64,000 nt of DNA from Oxalobacteraceae bacterium (GCA_027490725.1 JAIXXN010000073.1:1-64000); one strand, 5' to 3'; positions 1-9,796 are shown, numbered from the stretch's first letter. Made by a program: numbers and translations. The notes: generated by a model from the sequence alone, not told the origin.

Positions 1-77
1 CGGCATGGGAAGAGGGCCAGTGGTTCCGCGACGCCCTGCAAGCCCACGCCGACAAGCACGCCACACCAAACATCTAA
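1..77 (+). CDS. paaA: Phenylacetyl-CoA epoxidase subunit PaaA, C-terminal end (partial)
   Basis: Only the last 24 codons are inside the window. The frame reads AWEEGQWFRDALQAHADKH and ends with TAA at 75-77. It lies 10 bases before paaB in the same direction, which is the position of paaA in paaABCDE operons. PaaA is the di-iron catalytic subunit of the multicomponent ring 1,2-epoxidase. The call rests on the operon position more than on the short peptide. Confidence 0.8.
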   Translation, partial: AWEEGQWFRDALQAHADKHATPNI

Positions 78-87
78 GGAGAGCAGC

Positions 88-372
88 ATGAGCAAACAAT
101 GGCCACTGTGGGAAGTGTTCATCCGCAGCCAGCACGGACTGGCGCACAAACATGTGGGCAGTCTGCATGCGCCGGATGCGGAAATGGCGGTCAACAATGC
201 ACGCGATGTGTACACGCGGCGCAATGAAGGCGTGAGTATCTGGGTGGTGCGTGCGGCCGATATCGTGGCCAGCAGCCCGGCCGATAAAGGTGCGCTGTTC
301 GATCCTGCCAACAGCAAGGTATATCGCCATCCAACCTTCTTCCCGATGCCGGAAGAAGTCAAGAACCTGTAA
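88..372 (+). CDS. paaB: 1,2-phenylacetyl-CoA epoxidase subunit PaaB
   Basis: This 94-residue protein has the size and sequence of PaaB. It opens with WPLWEVFIRSQHGLAHKHVG, has a central NARDVYTRRNEG segment and an IWVVRAADI strand. PaaB is a small structural subunit that bridges PaaAC heterodimers in the epoxidase and has no cofactor of its own. A good Shine-Dalgarno sequence (GGAGAG) precedes the ATG. It sits between paaA and paaC in a plus-strand operon. Confidence 0.95.
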   Translation: MSKQWPLWEVFIRSQHGLAHKHVGSLHAPDAEMAVNNARDVYTRRNEGVSIWVVRAADIVASSPADKGALFDPANSKVYRHPTFFPMPEEVKNL

Positions 373-399
373 GCGTCGCGCACCATGGAAAAGCAAGGC

Positions 400-1167
400 A
401 TGACTACTCACACTACCCAGCAGACCTTCGAGTACCTGCTGCGGCTGGGCGACAACGCCCTGATTCTCAGCCAGCGCCTGTCGCAACTGTGCGGCAAAGG
501 GCCGGCCCTGGAAGAAGATATGGCGCTGACCAATGTGGCGCTGGATCTGCTGGGCCAGACCCGCTTGTGGTTCAGCTATGCGGGGGAACTGGAACAGGCG
601 GGCCGCGACGAAGACCGGCTGGCTTTCCATCGCGACGCCCACCAGTTCCGCAACTGTCTGCTGCTGGAACAGCCGAACGGTAACTATGCCGACACCATGA
701 TGCGGCAGTTCTACTTCGATACCTGGCACTACTTCCTGATCGAAGCGCTGACCCGCAGCAGCGATGCGCGCATTGCCGCGATTGCGGAAAAATCGCTCAA
801 GGAAGTCACTTACCATCTGCGCCGCAGCGGCGATCTGATTGTGCGGCTTGGCGATGGGACCGAGTTCAGTCACCAGCGCTGTCAGGCAGCGGCCGATGCG
901 CTGTGGATGTATAGCGGCGAGATGTTTATTTACGACGAGCTGGATCAGGCGCTGGTCGCTGCCGGCGTTGCACCCGATGGAGCGGCACTGCGCACGCAAT
1001 GGCTGGCGCACGTTCAGGCGATCTTCACGGAAGCGACGCTGACCATGCCAGCGGCCGATGCGTGGATGCAGCGCGGGGGCAAGCAGGGGCGTCACAGCGA
1101 GCATCTGGGCTATTTGCTGGCCGAGATGCAGTTCCTGCAGCGCGCCTATCCTGACTCCACGTGGTAA
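400..1167 (+). CDS. paaC: 1,2-phenylacetyl-CoA epoxidase subunit PaaC
   Basis: The product (255 aa from this start) is the non-catalytic ferritin-like partner of PaaA in the phenylacetyl-CoA epoxidase. The PaaC hallmarks are LRLGDNALILSQRLSQLCG near the N-terminus, DMALTNVALDLLGQ, a DTWHYFLIEAL helix and KEVTYHLRRSGDLIVRLGDG. The start at 400 (MTTHTTQQ) is preferred because AAGG lies just upstream. An in-frame ATG at 385 would add five residues (MEKQG). PaaC stabilises PaaA and helps form the substrate site. The next gene, paaD, starts 10 bases after its stop. Confidence 0.95.
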   Translation: MTTHTTQQTFEYLLRLGDNALILSQRLSQLCGKGPALEEDMALTNVALDLLGQTRLWFSYAGELEQAGRDEDRLAFHRDAHQFRNCLLLEQPNGNYADTMMRQFYFDTWHYFLIEALTRSSDARIAAIAEKSLKEVTYHLRRSGDLIVRLGDGTEFSHQRCQAAADALWMYSGEMFIYDELDQALVAAGVAPDGAALRTQWLAHVQAIFTEATLTMPAADAWMQRGGKQGRHSEHLGYLLAEMQFLQRAYPDSTW

Positions 1168-1177
1168 GGACTGCGCC

Positions 1178-1726
1178 ATGAACAGCGCTGCTAGCCGCTA
1201 CGATGCGGCTCAGGTGTGGGACTGGCTGGGTGCGGTTGCCGATCCCGAAATCCCCGTCATTTCCATCGTTGATCTGGGCATCGTGCGCGATGTGCAGGTG
1301 GGCGCGGACGGCCTCTGCACGGTGGTGATCACGCCGACTTATTCCGGCTGTCCGGCCATGCAGGTGATCGCGGATGCGATCAGCGAGGCCCTGGCTGCGC
1401 ATGGCGTGACCCGGCTGACCCTGCAAAACCAGCTGTCGCCCGCATGGACTACAGACTGGATGAGCGCCAGCGGCAAGGACAAGCTGCGCGGCTACGGCAT
1501 CGCGCCACCCGCCCAGCAGGTGATCGATATCAGCGGCTTGCAGCGCTCGGCGGGCAGCACTGCCCATGCAGCAATCTCCCGGCAGCAGCCAGCGCCGCAA
1601 GTGACCTGTCCGCATTGCGGTTCGGCCCACACCTCGCTCACCAGCCAGTTCGGTTCGACACCCTGCAAGGCACTCTATAAATGTCTGGACTGCCACGAGC
1701 CCTTCGATTACTTCAAGTGCCACTAA
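1178..1726 (+). CDS. paaD: 1,2-phenylacetyl-CoA epoxidase maturation protein PaaD
   Basis: The 182-residue product has two parts. Residues about 1-90 are a DUF59/MIP18-type domain (VADPEIPVISIVDLGIVRDV, then TPTYSGCPAM). The C-terminal part carries a zinc- or cluster-binding CPHCGS ... PCKALYKCLDC pattern. PaaD is needed for epoxidase activity, probably in Fe-S or di-iron maturation, and resembles SUF-type assembly factors. The ATG at 1178 follows an AAGGA element overlapping the paaC stop region. A longer in-frame reading from 1058 lies inside paaC and is not credible as the start. Confidence 0.93.
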   Translation: MNSAASRYDAAQVWDWLGAVADPEIPVISIVDLGIVRDVQVGADGLCTVVITPTYSGCPAMQVIADAISEALAAHGVTRLTLQNQLSPAWTTDWMSASGKDKLRGYGIAPPAQQVIDISGLQRSAGSTAHAAISRQQPAPQVTCPHCGSAHTSLTSQFGSTPCKALYKCLDCHEPFDYFKCH

Positions 1727-1733
1727 CAAGACC

Positions 1734-2807
1734 ATGAGCCAATTCCATACCCTGACCGTTGCCGGCGTAAGTCAGCAGACCCGCGACACCATTGCTGTCA
1801 GCTTCGCCGTGCCGCCAGCCCTGCAACAGAGTTTCCAGTACCAGCAGGGCCAGCACCTGACGCTGCGCGCACAGATCAACGGTGAAGAAGTACGCCGCTC
1901 GTATTCGATCTGCTCGAGCGTGCAGGACGCAACGCTGCGCGTGGCCATCAAGCGTATTCCGGGCGGGCTGTTCTCCGGCTGGGCGCATGGCGCGCTAACG
2001 CCCGGTGTGACGCTCGATGTGATGCCGCCGATGGGGCACTTCAATTTGCCACTCGATCCGGCAAGCCGTAGGCACTATCTGGCAGTGGCGGCCGGTAGTG
2101 GCATTACGCCCATCCTGTCGATCATCAAGACCACACTGGAGACCGAGCCGCACAGCAGCTTTACGCTGTTCTACGGGAATCGCGCTTCGTCGTCGGTGAT
2201 CTTCAAGGAAGAGCTATCGGCGTTAAAGGACACTTACATGGAGCGCCTGACGCTGGCCTATGTGATGAGCCGCGAGCAGCAGGATATCGAATTGTTCAAT
2301 GGCCGCATCACCGGTGAAAAGTGCCGTCAGCTGTTACAGCACTGGGTGCGCGTGGAAGATCTGGATGCGGCCTTTATCTGCGGGCCGGAAGACATGATGC
2401 TGGCCGTGTCGGCTGCCCTGCAGGATGCCGGCATGCCGAAGGCGCAGATCAAGTTCGAGCTGTTTGCGACCAATACCGCCCGCCAGACTGCCCGCAGCAT
2501 AGAGCACACGGGTGAACAGCATGCCACCGAAGTCACGGTGATCATGGATGGCAATGCCAGCACCTTCACCATGAATCAGGATCAGGAATCGCTGCTTGAC
2601 GCCGGCCTGCGCGCCGGGCTCGATATGCGTTACTCCTGCAAAGCTGGGGTATGCTCAACCTGCCGCTGCAAACTGGTGGAAGGCAAGGTCGATATGGATG
2701 TCAACTACGCGCTGGAAGATTACGAGATTGCCCGTGGCTTTGTCCTCAGTTGCCAGAGTTTCCCTGTCAGCGACAAGCTGGTGATCGACTTCGATCAGGC
2801 CGATTAA
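1734..2807 (+). CDS. paaE: 1,2-phenylacetyl-CoA epoxidase reductase subunit PaaE
   Basis: This 357-residue NADPH-dependent reductase passes electrons to the PaaA di-iron site. The N-terminal half is a ferredoxin-NADP reductase fold: an FAD-binding RRSYSICSS motif, then AAGSGITPILSIIK, then FICGPEDMM near residue 216. The C-terminal 90 residues are a plant-type 2Fe-2S ferredoxin with CKAGVCSTCRCK and a later C in VLSCQS. It begins 7 bases after paaD and completes the five-gene epoxidase block. Confidence 0.95.
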   Translation: MSQFHTLTVAGVSQQTRDTIAVSFAVPPALQQSFQYQQGQHLTLRAQINGEEVRRSYSICSSVQDATLRVAIKRIPGGLFSGWAHGALTPGVTLDVMPPMGHFNLPLDPASRRHYLAVAAGSGITPILSIIKTTLETEPHSSFTLFYGNRASSSVIFKEELSALKDTYMERLTLAYVMSREQQDIELFNGRITGEKCRQLLQHWVRVEDLDAAFICGPEDMMLAVSAALQDAGMPKAQIKFELFATNTARQTARSIEHTGEQHATEVTVIMDGNASTFTMNQDQESLLDAGLRAGLDMRYSCKAGVCSTCRCKLVEGKVDMDVNYALEDYEIARGFVLSCQSFPVSDKLVIDFDQAD

Positions 2808-2865
2808 AACAGGCTGAATCAAACGACAGCAGGCAAGCACTTTGAATAACCGCGAGGGAAACCCC

Positions 2866-3657
2866 ATGCAATACCAAAATATCGTATTCGGCATCGAGGC
2901 TGGCATTGCCACGCTGACGCTGAACCGTCCCGACAAACTGAATAGCTTCACGCAGGCCATGCATGAAGAAGTGCGCGATGCGATGCGTCATGTACAGCAG
3001 GATGGCAGTGTGCGCGTGCTGGTGCTGGCGGCTGCCGGTCGCGGCTTCTGCGCCGGTCAGGATCTGTCCGACCGTGCCGTGGCGCCCGGTGCCCCGGCGG
3101 TTGATCTGGGTGAGTCGGTCGAGAAGAATTATGCGCCGCTGGTGCTGGCGCTGCGTGCCTTGCCGATGCCGGTGATCTGCGCCGTGAATGGTGTGGCGGC
3201 CGGTGCTGGTGCGAATCTGGCGCTGGCCTGCGATATCGTGGTGGCTGGTGAATCGGCCTCGTTTGTCGAAGTGTTCTGCAAACTGGGGCTGATTCCCGAT
3301 ACCGGCGGTACCTACTTCCTGCCACGACTGGTGGGCAATGCCCGCGCCATGGGTATGGCGATGCTGGGCGAGCGGATTAGTGCTGCGCAGGCGGAACAGT
3401 GGGGGCTGATCTGGAAGTGCGTCCCCGATGCCGAACTGGCCAGCAGTGTTCAGACCATGGCGCAGCACTTTTCGACGGCGCCCACCAAAGGCCTGGCGCT
3501 GACCAAGCAGGCGCTATACGCCAGTCCGCATAACACGCTGGCGCAACAACTGGCGCTGGAGGCGGGCATGATGAGCGAACTGGGACGCAGTGCCGATTAT
3601 CGTGAAGGCGTGGCAGCGTTCATCGAAAAACGTAGCCCGCACTTCAAGGGAGCATAA
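2866..3657 (+). CDS. paaG: 1,2-epoxyphenylacetyl-CoA isomerase PaaG
   Basis: The 263-residue crotonase-fold enzyme converts the ring epoxide to oxepin-CoA. It follows E. coli PaaG closely: LTLNRPDKLNSF, then GRGFCAGQDLSDR, AVNGVAAGAGANLALACDI in the oxyanion-hole region, LGLIPDTGGTYFLPR with the acidic residue expected in the active site, and a terminal RSADYREGVAAF. The ATG at 2866 is preceded by GAGGGAAA. An in-frame TTG at 2842 would add eight residues without a ribosome site. It is the only crotonase gene in this operon, so PaaF is not encoded here. Confidence 0.93.
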   Translation: MQYQNIVFGIEAGIATLTLNRPDKLNSFTQAMHEEVRDAMRHVQQDGSVRVLVLAAAGRGFCAGQDLSDRAVAPGAPAVDLGESVEKNYAPLVLALRALPMPVICAVNGVAAGAGANLALACDIVVAGESASFVEVFCKLGLIPDTGGTYFLPRLVGNARAMGMAMLGERISAAQAEQWGLIWKCVPDAELASSVQTMAQHFSTAPTKGLALTKQALYASPHNTLAQQLALEAGMMSELGRSADYREGVAAFIEKRSPHFKGA

Positions 3658-3659
3658 AT

Positions 3660-5252
3660 ATGGCGGCACTCGATACCAGTCGCAGCGTGGCCGTGATCGG
3701 CACGGGGGCGATGGGCGCAGGCATTGCGCAGGTGGCGGCGCTGGCCGGTTACACGGTCCGGCTGTATGACAATCGCCCGCAAGCTGTGGCCAAGGCCATG
3801 TCCGATATTGCCGCGGCGCTCGACAAGCTGGTACAGAAGCAACGTCTGGGTGCGCCGGAATGTGCTGCGGCGATCGCGCGCATTCATGCCGCGCTGAGTA
3901 TCGAAGAACTGGCCGATACGGCACTGGTAGTCGAGGCGATCGTCGAGGATCTGGAAGTCAAGCGGGCGCTGTTTGCGCAGCTGGAAGGCGTCGTCGCTGC
4001 GGACTGTATTCTCGCTACCAATACCTCGTCGATCTCGGTGACGGCGATTGCCGCAAAGCTGAAGGTTCCGGCACGGCTGGTGGGTATGCACTTCTTCAAT
4101 CCGGTGCCGCTGATGGCGCTGGTGGAAGTGATCAGCGGTCTGGCCACCGATGCAGCTGTCGCGCAGACGGTCTTCGATACTGCAGCGGCCTGGGGAAAAA
4201 ATCCCGTACATGCGCGTTCGACGCCGGGCTTTATCGTCAACCGCGTGGCGCGTCCGTATTACGCCGAAGGCTGGCGCTTGCTGGGCGAGCAGGCGGCCGA
4301 TGCGGCCACGCTCGATGCCATCATGCGCGAGTCGGGCGGCTTCCGCATGGGGCCCTTCGAACTGATGGATCTGATCGGCCACGATGTGAATTTTTCAGTC
4401 ACCCAGTCGGTCTTCCACGCCTACTTTAATGACCCGCGCTTCACCCCGTCTATCCTGCAGCAGGAACTGGTGAATGCCGGTTTCCTTGGCCGCAAATCGG
4501 GACGGGGACTGTACGATTACAGCACTCCAGCAGCTAGCACTGGTGCGCGTCAGGCGCCGCAGGCCGAAGCGGCGCAGCCCAGGCCCGAGTATGTCAGCTA
4601 CAGCGTGGCACAGGGCGTGGCGAGCACGCAGGTGCTGGGCGCCGGGATGAGCGATAGTCTGGCCGCGCGCCTGCGCGCCGCCGGCATTCAGGTGGTCCAC
4701 CGTAAAGCGCCTGAAGCACGTGGCAATGCGGTGGCCGAGGACGCGCCGGCATTCCACTGTAATGGCGCCGCCGTATACCTGACGGATGGCCGCACAGCCA
4801 CTCAGCGCGCCAGTGATAACCAGCATCCCGATACGGTGCTATTCGATCTGGCGCTGGACTATGGCAGTGCGACGCGGATTGCGCTCAGCTGCGCCGACCA
4901 GTGTTCGCCGGCTGCCTATCAGGCCGTGGTCGGTCTGCTGCAGGCTGCCGGATTGCTGGTCACCCGGCTCGATGACGTACCCGGCATGGCCGTGATGCGT
5001 ACCGTTGCCATGCTGGCCAACGAAGCTGCCGATACGGTAAATCAGGGTGTCTGCAGCGCGCAGGCAGTCGATGTGGCGATGCAGAAAGGTGTCAATTATC
5101 CGCGCGGTCCGCTGGCGTGGGCCGATGCGATCGGACTGGATATGGTCGTCAAAGTGCTGGCGAATCTGGCCGCCAGCTATGGCGAAGATCGCTACCGCGT
5201 CGCGCCACTGCTGCGCCGCAAGCTGGCCTCCGGAGCACGTTTCCATGCATAA
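3660..5252 (+). CDS. paaH: 3-hydroxyadipyl-CoA dehydrogenase PaaH
   Basis: The 530-residue NAD-dependent 3-hydroxyacyl-CoA dehydrogenase oxidises 3-hydroxyadipyl-CoA late in the pathway. The N-terminal Rossmann motif is GTGAMGAGIAQ at about residues 14-24. MHFFNPVPLMALVE carries the catalytic His-Asn region, followed by STPGFIVNRVARP and a first 3HCDH C-terminal domain. A second C-terminal domain (about residues 300-530) contains DDVPGMAVMRTVAMLANEA. The protein is somewhat longer than E. coli PaaH (475 aa), mainly around an Ala/Gln/Glu linker near residue 300. It starts 2 bases after paaG. Confidence 0.93.
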   Translation: MAALDTSRSVAVIGTGAMGAGIAQVAALAGYTVRLYDNRPQAVAKAMSDIAAALDKLVQKQRLGAPECAAAIARIHAALSIEELADTALVVEAIVEDLEVKRALFAQLEGVVAADCILATNTSSISVTAIAAKLKVPARLVGMHFFNPVPLMALVEVISGLATDAAVAQTVFDTAAAWGKNPVHARSTPGFIVNRVARPYYAEGWRLLGEQAADAATLDAIMRESGGFRMGPFELMDLIGHDVNFSVTQSVFHAYFNDPRFTPSILQQELVNAGFLGRKSGRGLYDYSTPAASTGARQAPQAEAAQPRPEYVSYSVAQGVASTQVLGAGMSDSLAARLRAAGIQVVHRKAPEARGNAVAEDAPAFHCNGAAVYLTDGRTATQRASDNQHPDTVLFDLALDYGSATRIALSCADQCSPAAYQAVVGLLQAAGLLVTRLDDVPGMAVMRTVAMLANEAADTVNQGVCSAQAVDVAMQKGVNYPRGPLAWADAIGLDMVVKVLANLAASYGEDRYRVAPLLRRKLASGARFHA

Positions 5253-5727
5253 ATTAGCGCACGATGAACCGCCTGCGCACGCTGAACAGTCTGCGCAAGC
5301 CTTGGCGGTCGCCGTGGGGGCCATGCTGTTTGAACGCGATCCGGCCTCGCGCGGCCTGGGGATGCAGCTGGCCGAAATCCGGCCCGGCTATGCGCGTATG
5401 ACGATGACCATCCGGGCCGATATGCTGAATGGTCACCAGAGCTGCCATGGCGGCTTTATCTTTGCGCTGGCCGACAGTGCTTTCGCGTTTGCCTGCAATA
5501 GTCACAATCTCAATACCGTAGGCGCGGCCTGCACGATTGATTATCTGGCACCGGGACGCCTCGGGGACCTACTTACGGCGCAGGCCTCGGAGCAGGTGCT
5601 GGCAGGGCGCAGTGGCGTGTATGACGTCAGCATCCGTAATCAGGAAGGCGTGACGGTGGCACTGTTCCGAGGCAAATCGCATCGCGTCAGTGGCGAGGTG
5701 ATTCCTTCGCAGTCCGGCGAGCACTGA
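5245..5727 (+). CDS. paaI: Hydroxyphenylacetyl-CoA thioesterase PaaI
   Basis: This is a 160-residue hotdog-fold thioesterase. The PaaI signature is NGHQSCHGGFIFALADSAFA at about residues 64-83, including the conserved H-G-G-x-x-x-x-L-x-D pattern, followed by GAACTIDYLAPGRLGD. It hydrolyses dead-end aryl-CoA thioesters and so frees trapped CoA. The ATG at 5245 overlaps the end of paaH by 8 bases, a sign of translational coupling. Reading frames starting earlier lie wholly inside paaH. Confidence 0.93.
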   Translation: MHKLAHDEPPAHAEQSAQALAVAVGAMLFERDPASRGLGMQLAEIRPGYARMTMTIRADMLNGHQSCHGGFIFALADSAFAFACNSHNLNTVGAACTIDYLAPGRLGDLLTAQASEQVLAGRSGVYDVSIRNQEGVTVALFRGKSHRVSGEVIPSQSGEH

Positions 5728-5800
5728 TACACCATTAACGCAGCAGTTACGCTACCCCTGTCATGAGAGCGGGGGCGCCATGAATATTTTAGGAGACACT

Positions 5801-7006
5801 GTGAACGACGCATTTATCTGTGATGCCATCCGTACCCCTTTTGGCCGCTATGGCGGCGCACTGGCGAGCGTGCGACCTGACGATCTGGGCGCCTTGCCGA
5901 TCGCTGCGCTGATGGCGCGCAATCCCGGGGTGGACTGGGCCAGGGTGGATGATGTGTATTACGGTTGCGCCAATCAGGCTGGCGAAGACAATCGCAACGT
6001 GGCGCGCATGGCGGCGCTGCTGGCAGGCCTGCCGGTGGAAGTCCCGGCCAGCACGATCAACCGTCTGTGCGGCTCCAGTCTGGATGCAGTAGGTATGGCG
6101 GCACGCGCCATCAAAGCCGGCGAGGCGCAGCTGGTGATTGCCGGTGGCGTCGAGAGCATGACGCGTGCGCCGTTCGTGATGGGCAAAGCCGATAGCGCGT
6201 TTTCGCGGGCGGCAAAAATCGAAGACACCACCATCGGCTGGCGTTTCGTGAATCCCTTAATGAAAGCGCGCTACGGCATCGATTCCATGCCAGAAACGGC
6301 GGAAAACGTGGCAGAGGAATTTTCCATCAGCCGCGCCGATCAGGATGCCTTCGCGCTACGCAGCCAGCAGCGCTGGGCGGCTGCCCATGCGGCCGGGGTG
6401 TTCCGCGACGAGATTGTGCCGGTCACGCTGCTGCAGAAAAAGGGCGATCCGAAAGTCGTCGATACCGATGAACATCCGCGTCCCGATACCACGCCGGAAA
6501 TGCTGGCCCGGCTTAAAGGCGTGGTGCGTGCAGACGGCAGCGTCACAGCGGGCAATGCATCCGGCGTCAATGATGGCGCTTGTGCGATTCTGCTGGCTTC
6601 AGCCGCAGCTGCAGAACAATACGGTTTGAAAAAACGCGCTCGCGTGCTGGGTATGGCGACTGCCGGTCTGGCGCCGCGCATCATGGGCTTCGGCCCATCG
6701 CCAGCGTCGAAGAAGGTGCTGGCGCAACTGGGGCTGAACATCGCCCAGATGGACGTGATCGAACTGAATGAGGCCTTCGCTGCGCAAGGGCTGGCAGTCA
6801 CCCGCGATCTGGGCCTGGCCGATGATGCGGCGCACGTCAACCCGAACGGTGGCGCGATCGCCATCGGCCACCCGCTTGGTGCTTCCGGTGCGCGGCTGGT
6901 GCTGGCAGCGCTGAACCAGCTGGAGCGCACCGGCGGCCGCTATGCGCTGTGCACCATGTGCATTGGCGTGGGGCAGGGCATTGCAGTAGTGATCGAACGC
7001 GTTTAA
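5801..7006 (+). CDS. paaJ: 3-oxoadipyl-CoA / 3-oxo-5,6-dehydrosuberyl-CoA thiolase PaaJ
   Basis: The beta-ketothiolase catalyses the two thiolytic steps of the pathway. The nucleophilic Cys is in INRLCGSSLDA (C90), the His in GGAIAIGHPLGASGARL, and the second Cys in CTMCIGVGQG. I chose the GTG at 5801 because AGGAGA lies 6 bases upstream and the 401-residue product matches E. coli PaaJ. An ATG at 5780 would add seven residues (MNILGDT) that include the ribosome site. About 70 bases separate it from paaI. Confidence 0.93.
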   Translation: MNDAFICDAIRTPFGRYGGALASVRPDDLGALPIAALMARNPGVDWARVDDVYYGCANQAGEDNRNVARMAALLAGLPVEVPASTINRLCGSSLDAVGMAARAIKAGEAQLVIAGGVESMTRAPFVMGKADSAFSRAAKIEDTTIGWRFVNPLMKARYGIDSMPETAENVAEEFSISRADQDAFALRSQQRWAAAHAAGVFRDEIVPVTLLQKKGDPKVVDTDEHPRPDTTPEMLARLKGVVRADGSVTAGNASGVNDGACAILLASAAAAEQYGLKKRARVLGMATAGLAPRIMGFGPSPASKKVLAQLGLNIAQMDVIELNEAFAAQGLAVTRDLGLADDAAHVNPNGGAIAIGHPLGASGARLVLAALNQLERTGGRYALCTMCIGVGQGIAVVIERV

Positions 7007-7021
7007 GCACGGAGCGAGAAC

Positions 7022-7633
7022 ATGGTCAAAGTCTATGAAATCAATGGCATCACACCAGTGGTGCACCCGACTGCCTACGTGCATCCGAGTGCTGTGCTGA
7101 TTGGTGACGTGATCGTGGGGCCGCGTTGCTACATTGGGCCGCTGGCGTCGCTGCGTGGTGACTTCGGTCGCCTGATTCTGGAGGAAGGTGCGAATCTGCA
7201 GGATACCTGTGTGATGCACGGCTTCCCCGGCGCCGACACAGTCGTCGAGCAGGATGGTCACATCGGCCATGGCGCTGTGCTGCATGGTTGCCGCATCGGT
7301 CGCAATGCGCTGGTTGGTATGAACAGCGTGGTGATGGATAACGCCGTGATCGGTGCGGACAGCATTGTCGCAGCCATGAGCTTTGTGCGCGCTGGCATGG
7401 AAGTACCGCAGCGCAGTCTGGTGGTGGGCTCGCCGGCCAGGGTGGCACGCGAGCTGCGTGACGATGAAATTCAATGGAAGAGCGCAGGCACTGCGCAATA
7501 TCAGGAACTCGCGGTGCGCTCGATGCAGACCATGCGCGAAACGGAGGCGCTGACGGAAGTTCCGGCGCAACGGCCACGCATGGTGTGGGAAAGCTCGCTA
7601 CCCCTGCACCTGCATAAGAACGCCTCGGCATAA
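7022..7633 (+). CDS. paaY: PaaY, hexapeptide-repeat gamma-carbonic-anhydrase-like thioesterase
   Basis: The 203-residue protein is a left-handed beta-helix of the LbH/gamma carbonic anhydrase family. Repeated hexapeptides are visible ([19 protein letters not shown], then [20 protein letters not shown]). PaaY has been linked to thioesterase repair of the phenylacetate pathway. The C-terminus (about residues 165-203) is a helical tail typical of PaaY and absent from shorter relatives. It lies 15 bases after paaJ and before paaZ. Metal-binding His residues are present in HGFPG and [11 protein letters not shown]. Confidence 0.92.
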   Translation: MVKVYEINGITPVVHPTAYVHPSAVLIGDVIVGPRCYIGPLASLRGDFGRLILEEGANLQDTCVMHGFPGADTVVEQDGHIGHGAVLHGCRIGRNALVGMNSVVMDNAVIGADSIVAAMSFVRAGMEVPQRSLVVGSPARVARELRDDEIQWKSAGTAQYQELAVRSMQTMRETEALTEVPAQRPRMVWESSLPLHLHKNASA

Positions 7634-7651
7634 ACCATACGGAGACCAGTA

Positions 7652-9715
7652 ATGACCCAAGCTTTAAGCAACATCGCCACCCTGCAAAGCCTGATCGGCG
7701 GACGCTGGATCGGTAGCGAGGCGGCCGTGCCGCTGCACGGCGCGCTGAATAACGCGCTGATCTACCATACCCACAGCGAGCAGATCGACTTCGACGAAGC
7801 GGTGACCTATGCCCGCAAGACCGGCGTTCCAGCGCTGATGAAGCTGGACTTCCAGCAGCGCGCGGCGCGTCTGAAAGCGCTGGCGCTGTATCTGGCCAGT
7901 CGCAAGGAAGAACTGTATGCCATCTCGCACCTGACCGGTGCCACCCGTGCCGATAGCTGGGTCGATATCGAAGGTGGCACCGGCACCCTGTTCGCCTATG
8001 CCAGCATGGGCAGCCGCGAACTGCCTTCCTCGAATGTGTTACATGAAGGCCCGGCCATGGCGCTGGGTAAGAGCGGTGGCTTTGCCGGTACGCACATACT
8101 GGTGCCGCGTGGCGGACTGGCGGTACATATCAATGCCTTCAACTTCCCGATCTGGGGATTGCTGGAGAAATTTGCGCCGAGTTTTCTGGCTGCCATGCCG
8201 TGCATCGGCAAACCGGCCACCGCGACCAGTTATCTGACCGAAGCGCTGGTGCGCATGATGCATGAATCCGGCCTGCTGCCGGAAGGTGCACTGCAACTGG
8301 TCATTGGTAGCACCGGCGATTTGCTGGATCGCCTGAACGGCGCCGACGTGGTGACCTTTACCGGTTCCGCTGACACAGCCGCCATGCTGCGCGCGCAGCG
8401 CAACCTGATCGCCAACTCGGTGCCCTTCACGGCGGAGGCAGACTCGCTCAATTGCGCGATTCTGGCACCGGACGTGTCGCCGGACGATGCCGAATTCGAC
8501 CTGTTCGTCAAGGAAGTGGCGCGCGAGATGACCGGCAAAGCCGGTCAGAAATGTACCGCGATCCGCCGCATCATCGTGCCGGAAAAACTGGTCGATGCGG
8601 TGGGCACGCGCTTGCGCGAACGGCTCGCCAAAGTCAGTGTCGGCGATCCATCCATCGAGGGCGTGCGGATGGGCGCGCTGGCCTCGAAAGCCCAGCAGCG
8701 CGATGTGGCCGAACGGGTGGCATTGCTGAGTCAGGGTAATGAGCTGCTGTTTGGCGAGCGCGATGGCTTCAAACCGGTGGGCGAGGGCGTCAGCGAGGGA
8801 GCGTTCTTTGCGCCGACGCTGCTGCTGTGCCGCGACGGCATGCGCAACGACGCCGTGCACGATGTGGAAGCCTTCGGTCCGGTCAGCACCATCATCAGCT
8901 ATAACGGTATCGATGAAGCGCTGGCGCTGGCGGCGCGCGGGCGCGGTTCGCTGGTATCCACACTGGTGACCAAAGATCCGGCCACTGCCGCTTACGCGGT
9001 GCCGATGGCGGCGGCTTCGCATGGCCGGGTACTGATCCTCGAGCGCGAAGCCTCGGTGGACTCCACCGGCCACGGTTCACCGCTGCCACAACTCAAACAC
9101 GGTGGCCCTGGCCGCGCCGGTGGTGGTGAAGAGCTGGGCGGCATCCGCGCAGTGCGTCACTTCCTGCAGCGTGCTGCCGTACAAGGCTCGCCCACCATGC
9201 TCGCCGCGGTGACGGGCGAATATGTGCGCGGCGCCAGAGTGCAGGAAAGTCCGCTGCACCCGTTCCGTAAATACTTCGAAGATTTGCAGATGGGCGATTC
9301 GCTGCTGACCCATCGTCGTACCGTGAGCGAAGCAGACATCGTGAATTTCGGTGGCGTCTCGGGCGATTATTTCTATATGCACTTTGACGAAATTGCCGCC
9401 AAAGATACCCAGTTCGGCAAACGTATCGCGCACGGTTACTTCGTGCTGTCGGCAGCGGCAGGCCTGTTTGTGTCGCCGGCACCGGGCCCGGTGCTGGCCA
9501 ATTATGGGCTGGATAATCTCCGCTTCATCACGCCGGTGGCGATCGGTGACACCATCCGTGCACGTCTGACTTGCAAGCGCAAGGTTGATCGTAATCGCAC
9601 GGATGACAAGGGCATCGGTCAGGGCGTGGTGGCGTGGGACGTGCAGGTCACCAACCAGAACGAGGAGCTGGTCGCCAGTTACGACATTCTGACACTGGTG
9701 ATGAAACGCGGCTGA
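7652..9715 (+). CDS. paaZ: Bifunctional PaaZ: oxepin-CoA hydrolase / semialdehyde dehydrogenase
   Basis: The 687-residue fusion opens the oxepin ring and oxidises the resulting aldehyde. Residues about 1-520 are an aldehyde dehydrogenase: a [10 protein letters not shown] motif, FTGSADTA, a general-base Glu near residue 262 (FTAEADSLN) and the nucleophile C301 in [12 protein letters not shown]. Residues about 545-687 are an R-specific MaoC-type hydratase with [17 protein letters not shown]. Both domains look complete. This is the last paa gene in the window; no further co-directional gene follows closely except the small gene at 9802. Confidence 0.95.
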   Translation: MTQALSNIATLQSLIGGRWIGSEAAVPLHGALNNALIYHTHSEQIDFDEAVTYARKTGVPALMKLDFQQRAARLKALALYLASRKEELYAISHLTGATRADSWVDIEGGTGTLFAYASMGSRELPSSNVLHEGPAMALGKSGGFAGTHILVPRGGLAVHINAFNFPIWGLLEKFAPSFLAAMPCIGKPATATSYLTEALVRMMHESGLLPEGALQLVIGSTGDLLDRLNGADVVTFTGSADTAAMLRAQRNLIANSVPFTAEADSLNCAILAPDVSPDDAEFDLFVKEVAREMTGKAGQKCTAIRRIIVPEKLVDAVGTRLRERLAKVSVGDPSIEGVRMGALASKAQQRDVAERVALLSQGNELLFGERDGFKPVGEGVSEGAFFAPTLLLCRDGMRNDAVHDVEAFGPVSTIISYNGIDEALALAARGRGSLVSTLVTKDPATAAYAVPMAAASHGRVLILEREASVDSTGHGSPLPQLKHGGPGRAGGGEELGGIRAVRHFLQRAAVQGSPTMLAAVTGEYVRGARVQESPLHPFRKYFEDLQMGDSLLTHRRTVSEADIVNFGGVSGDYFYMHFDEIAAKDTQFGKRIAHGYFVLSAAAGLFVSPAPGPVLANYGLDNLRFITPVAIGDTIRARLTCKRKVDRNRTDDKGIGQGVVAWDVQVTNQNEELVASYDILTLVMKRG

Positions 9716-9729
9716 GCGTTGCACTAAAA

Positions 9730-9796
9730 CCGGCAGCAGCGCTGGATTTTTAGCGCGATAGGGGAGACAATGCGGTTTTCCCTGCTGCTGCCGGAG
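9730..9796 (+). promoter_or_regulatory. Long inverted repeat ending on the ribosome site of the 9802 gene
   Basis: An 11-base perfect inverted repeat (CCGGCAGCAGC at 9730-9740, GCTGCTGCCGG at 9784-9794) surrounds a 43-base loop. The right arm runs into GGAG at 9793-9796, the Shine-Dalgarno of the next gene. It could fold in mRNA reading through from paaZ and hide that site. It has no U tract, so it is a poor intrinsic terminator. Function is inferred. Confidence 0.35.
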
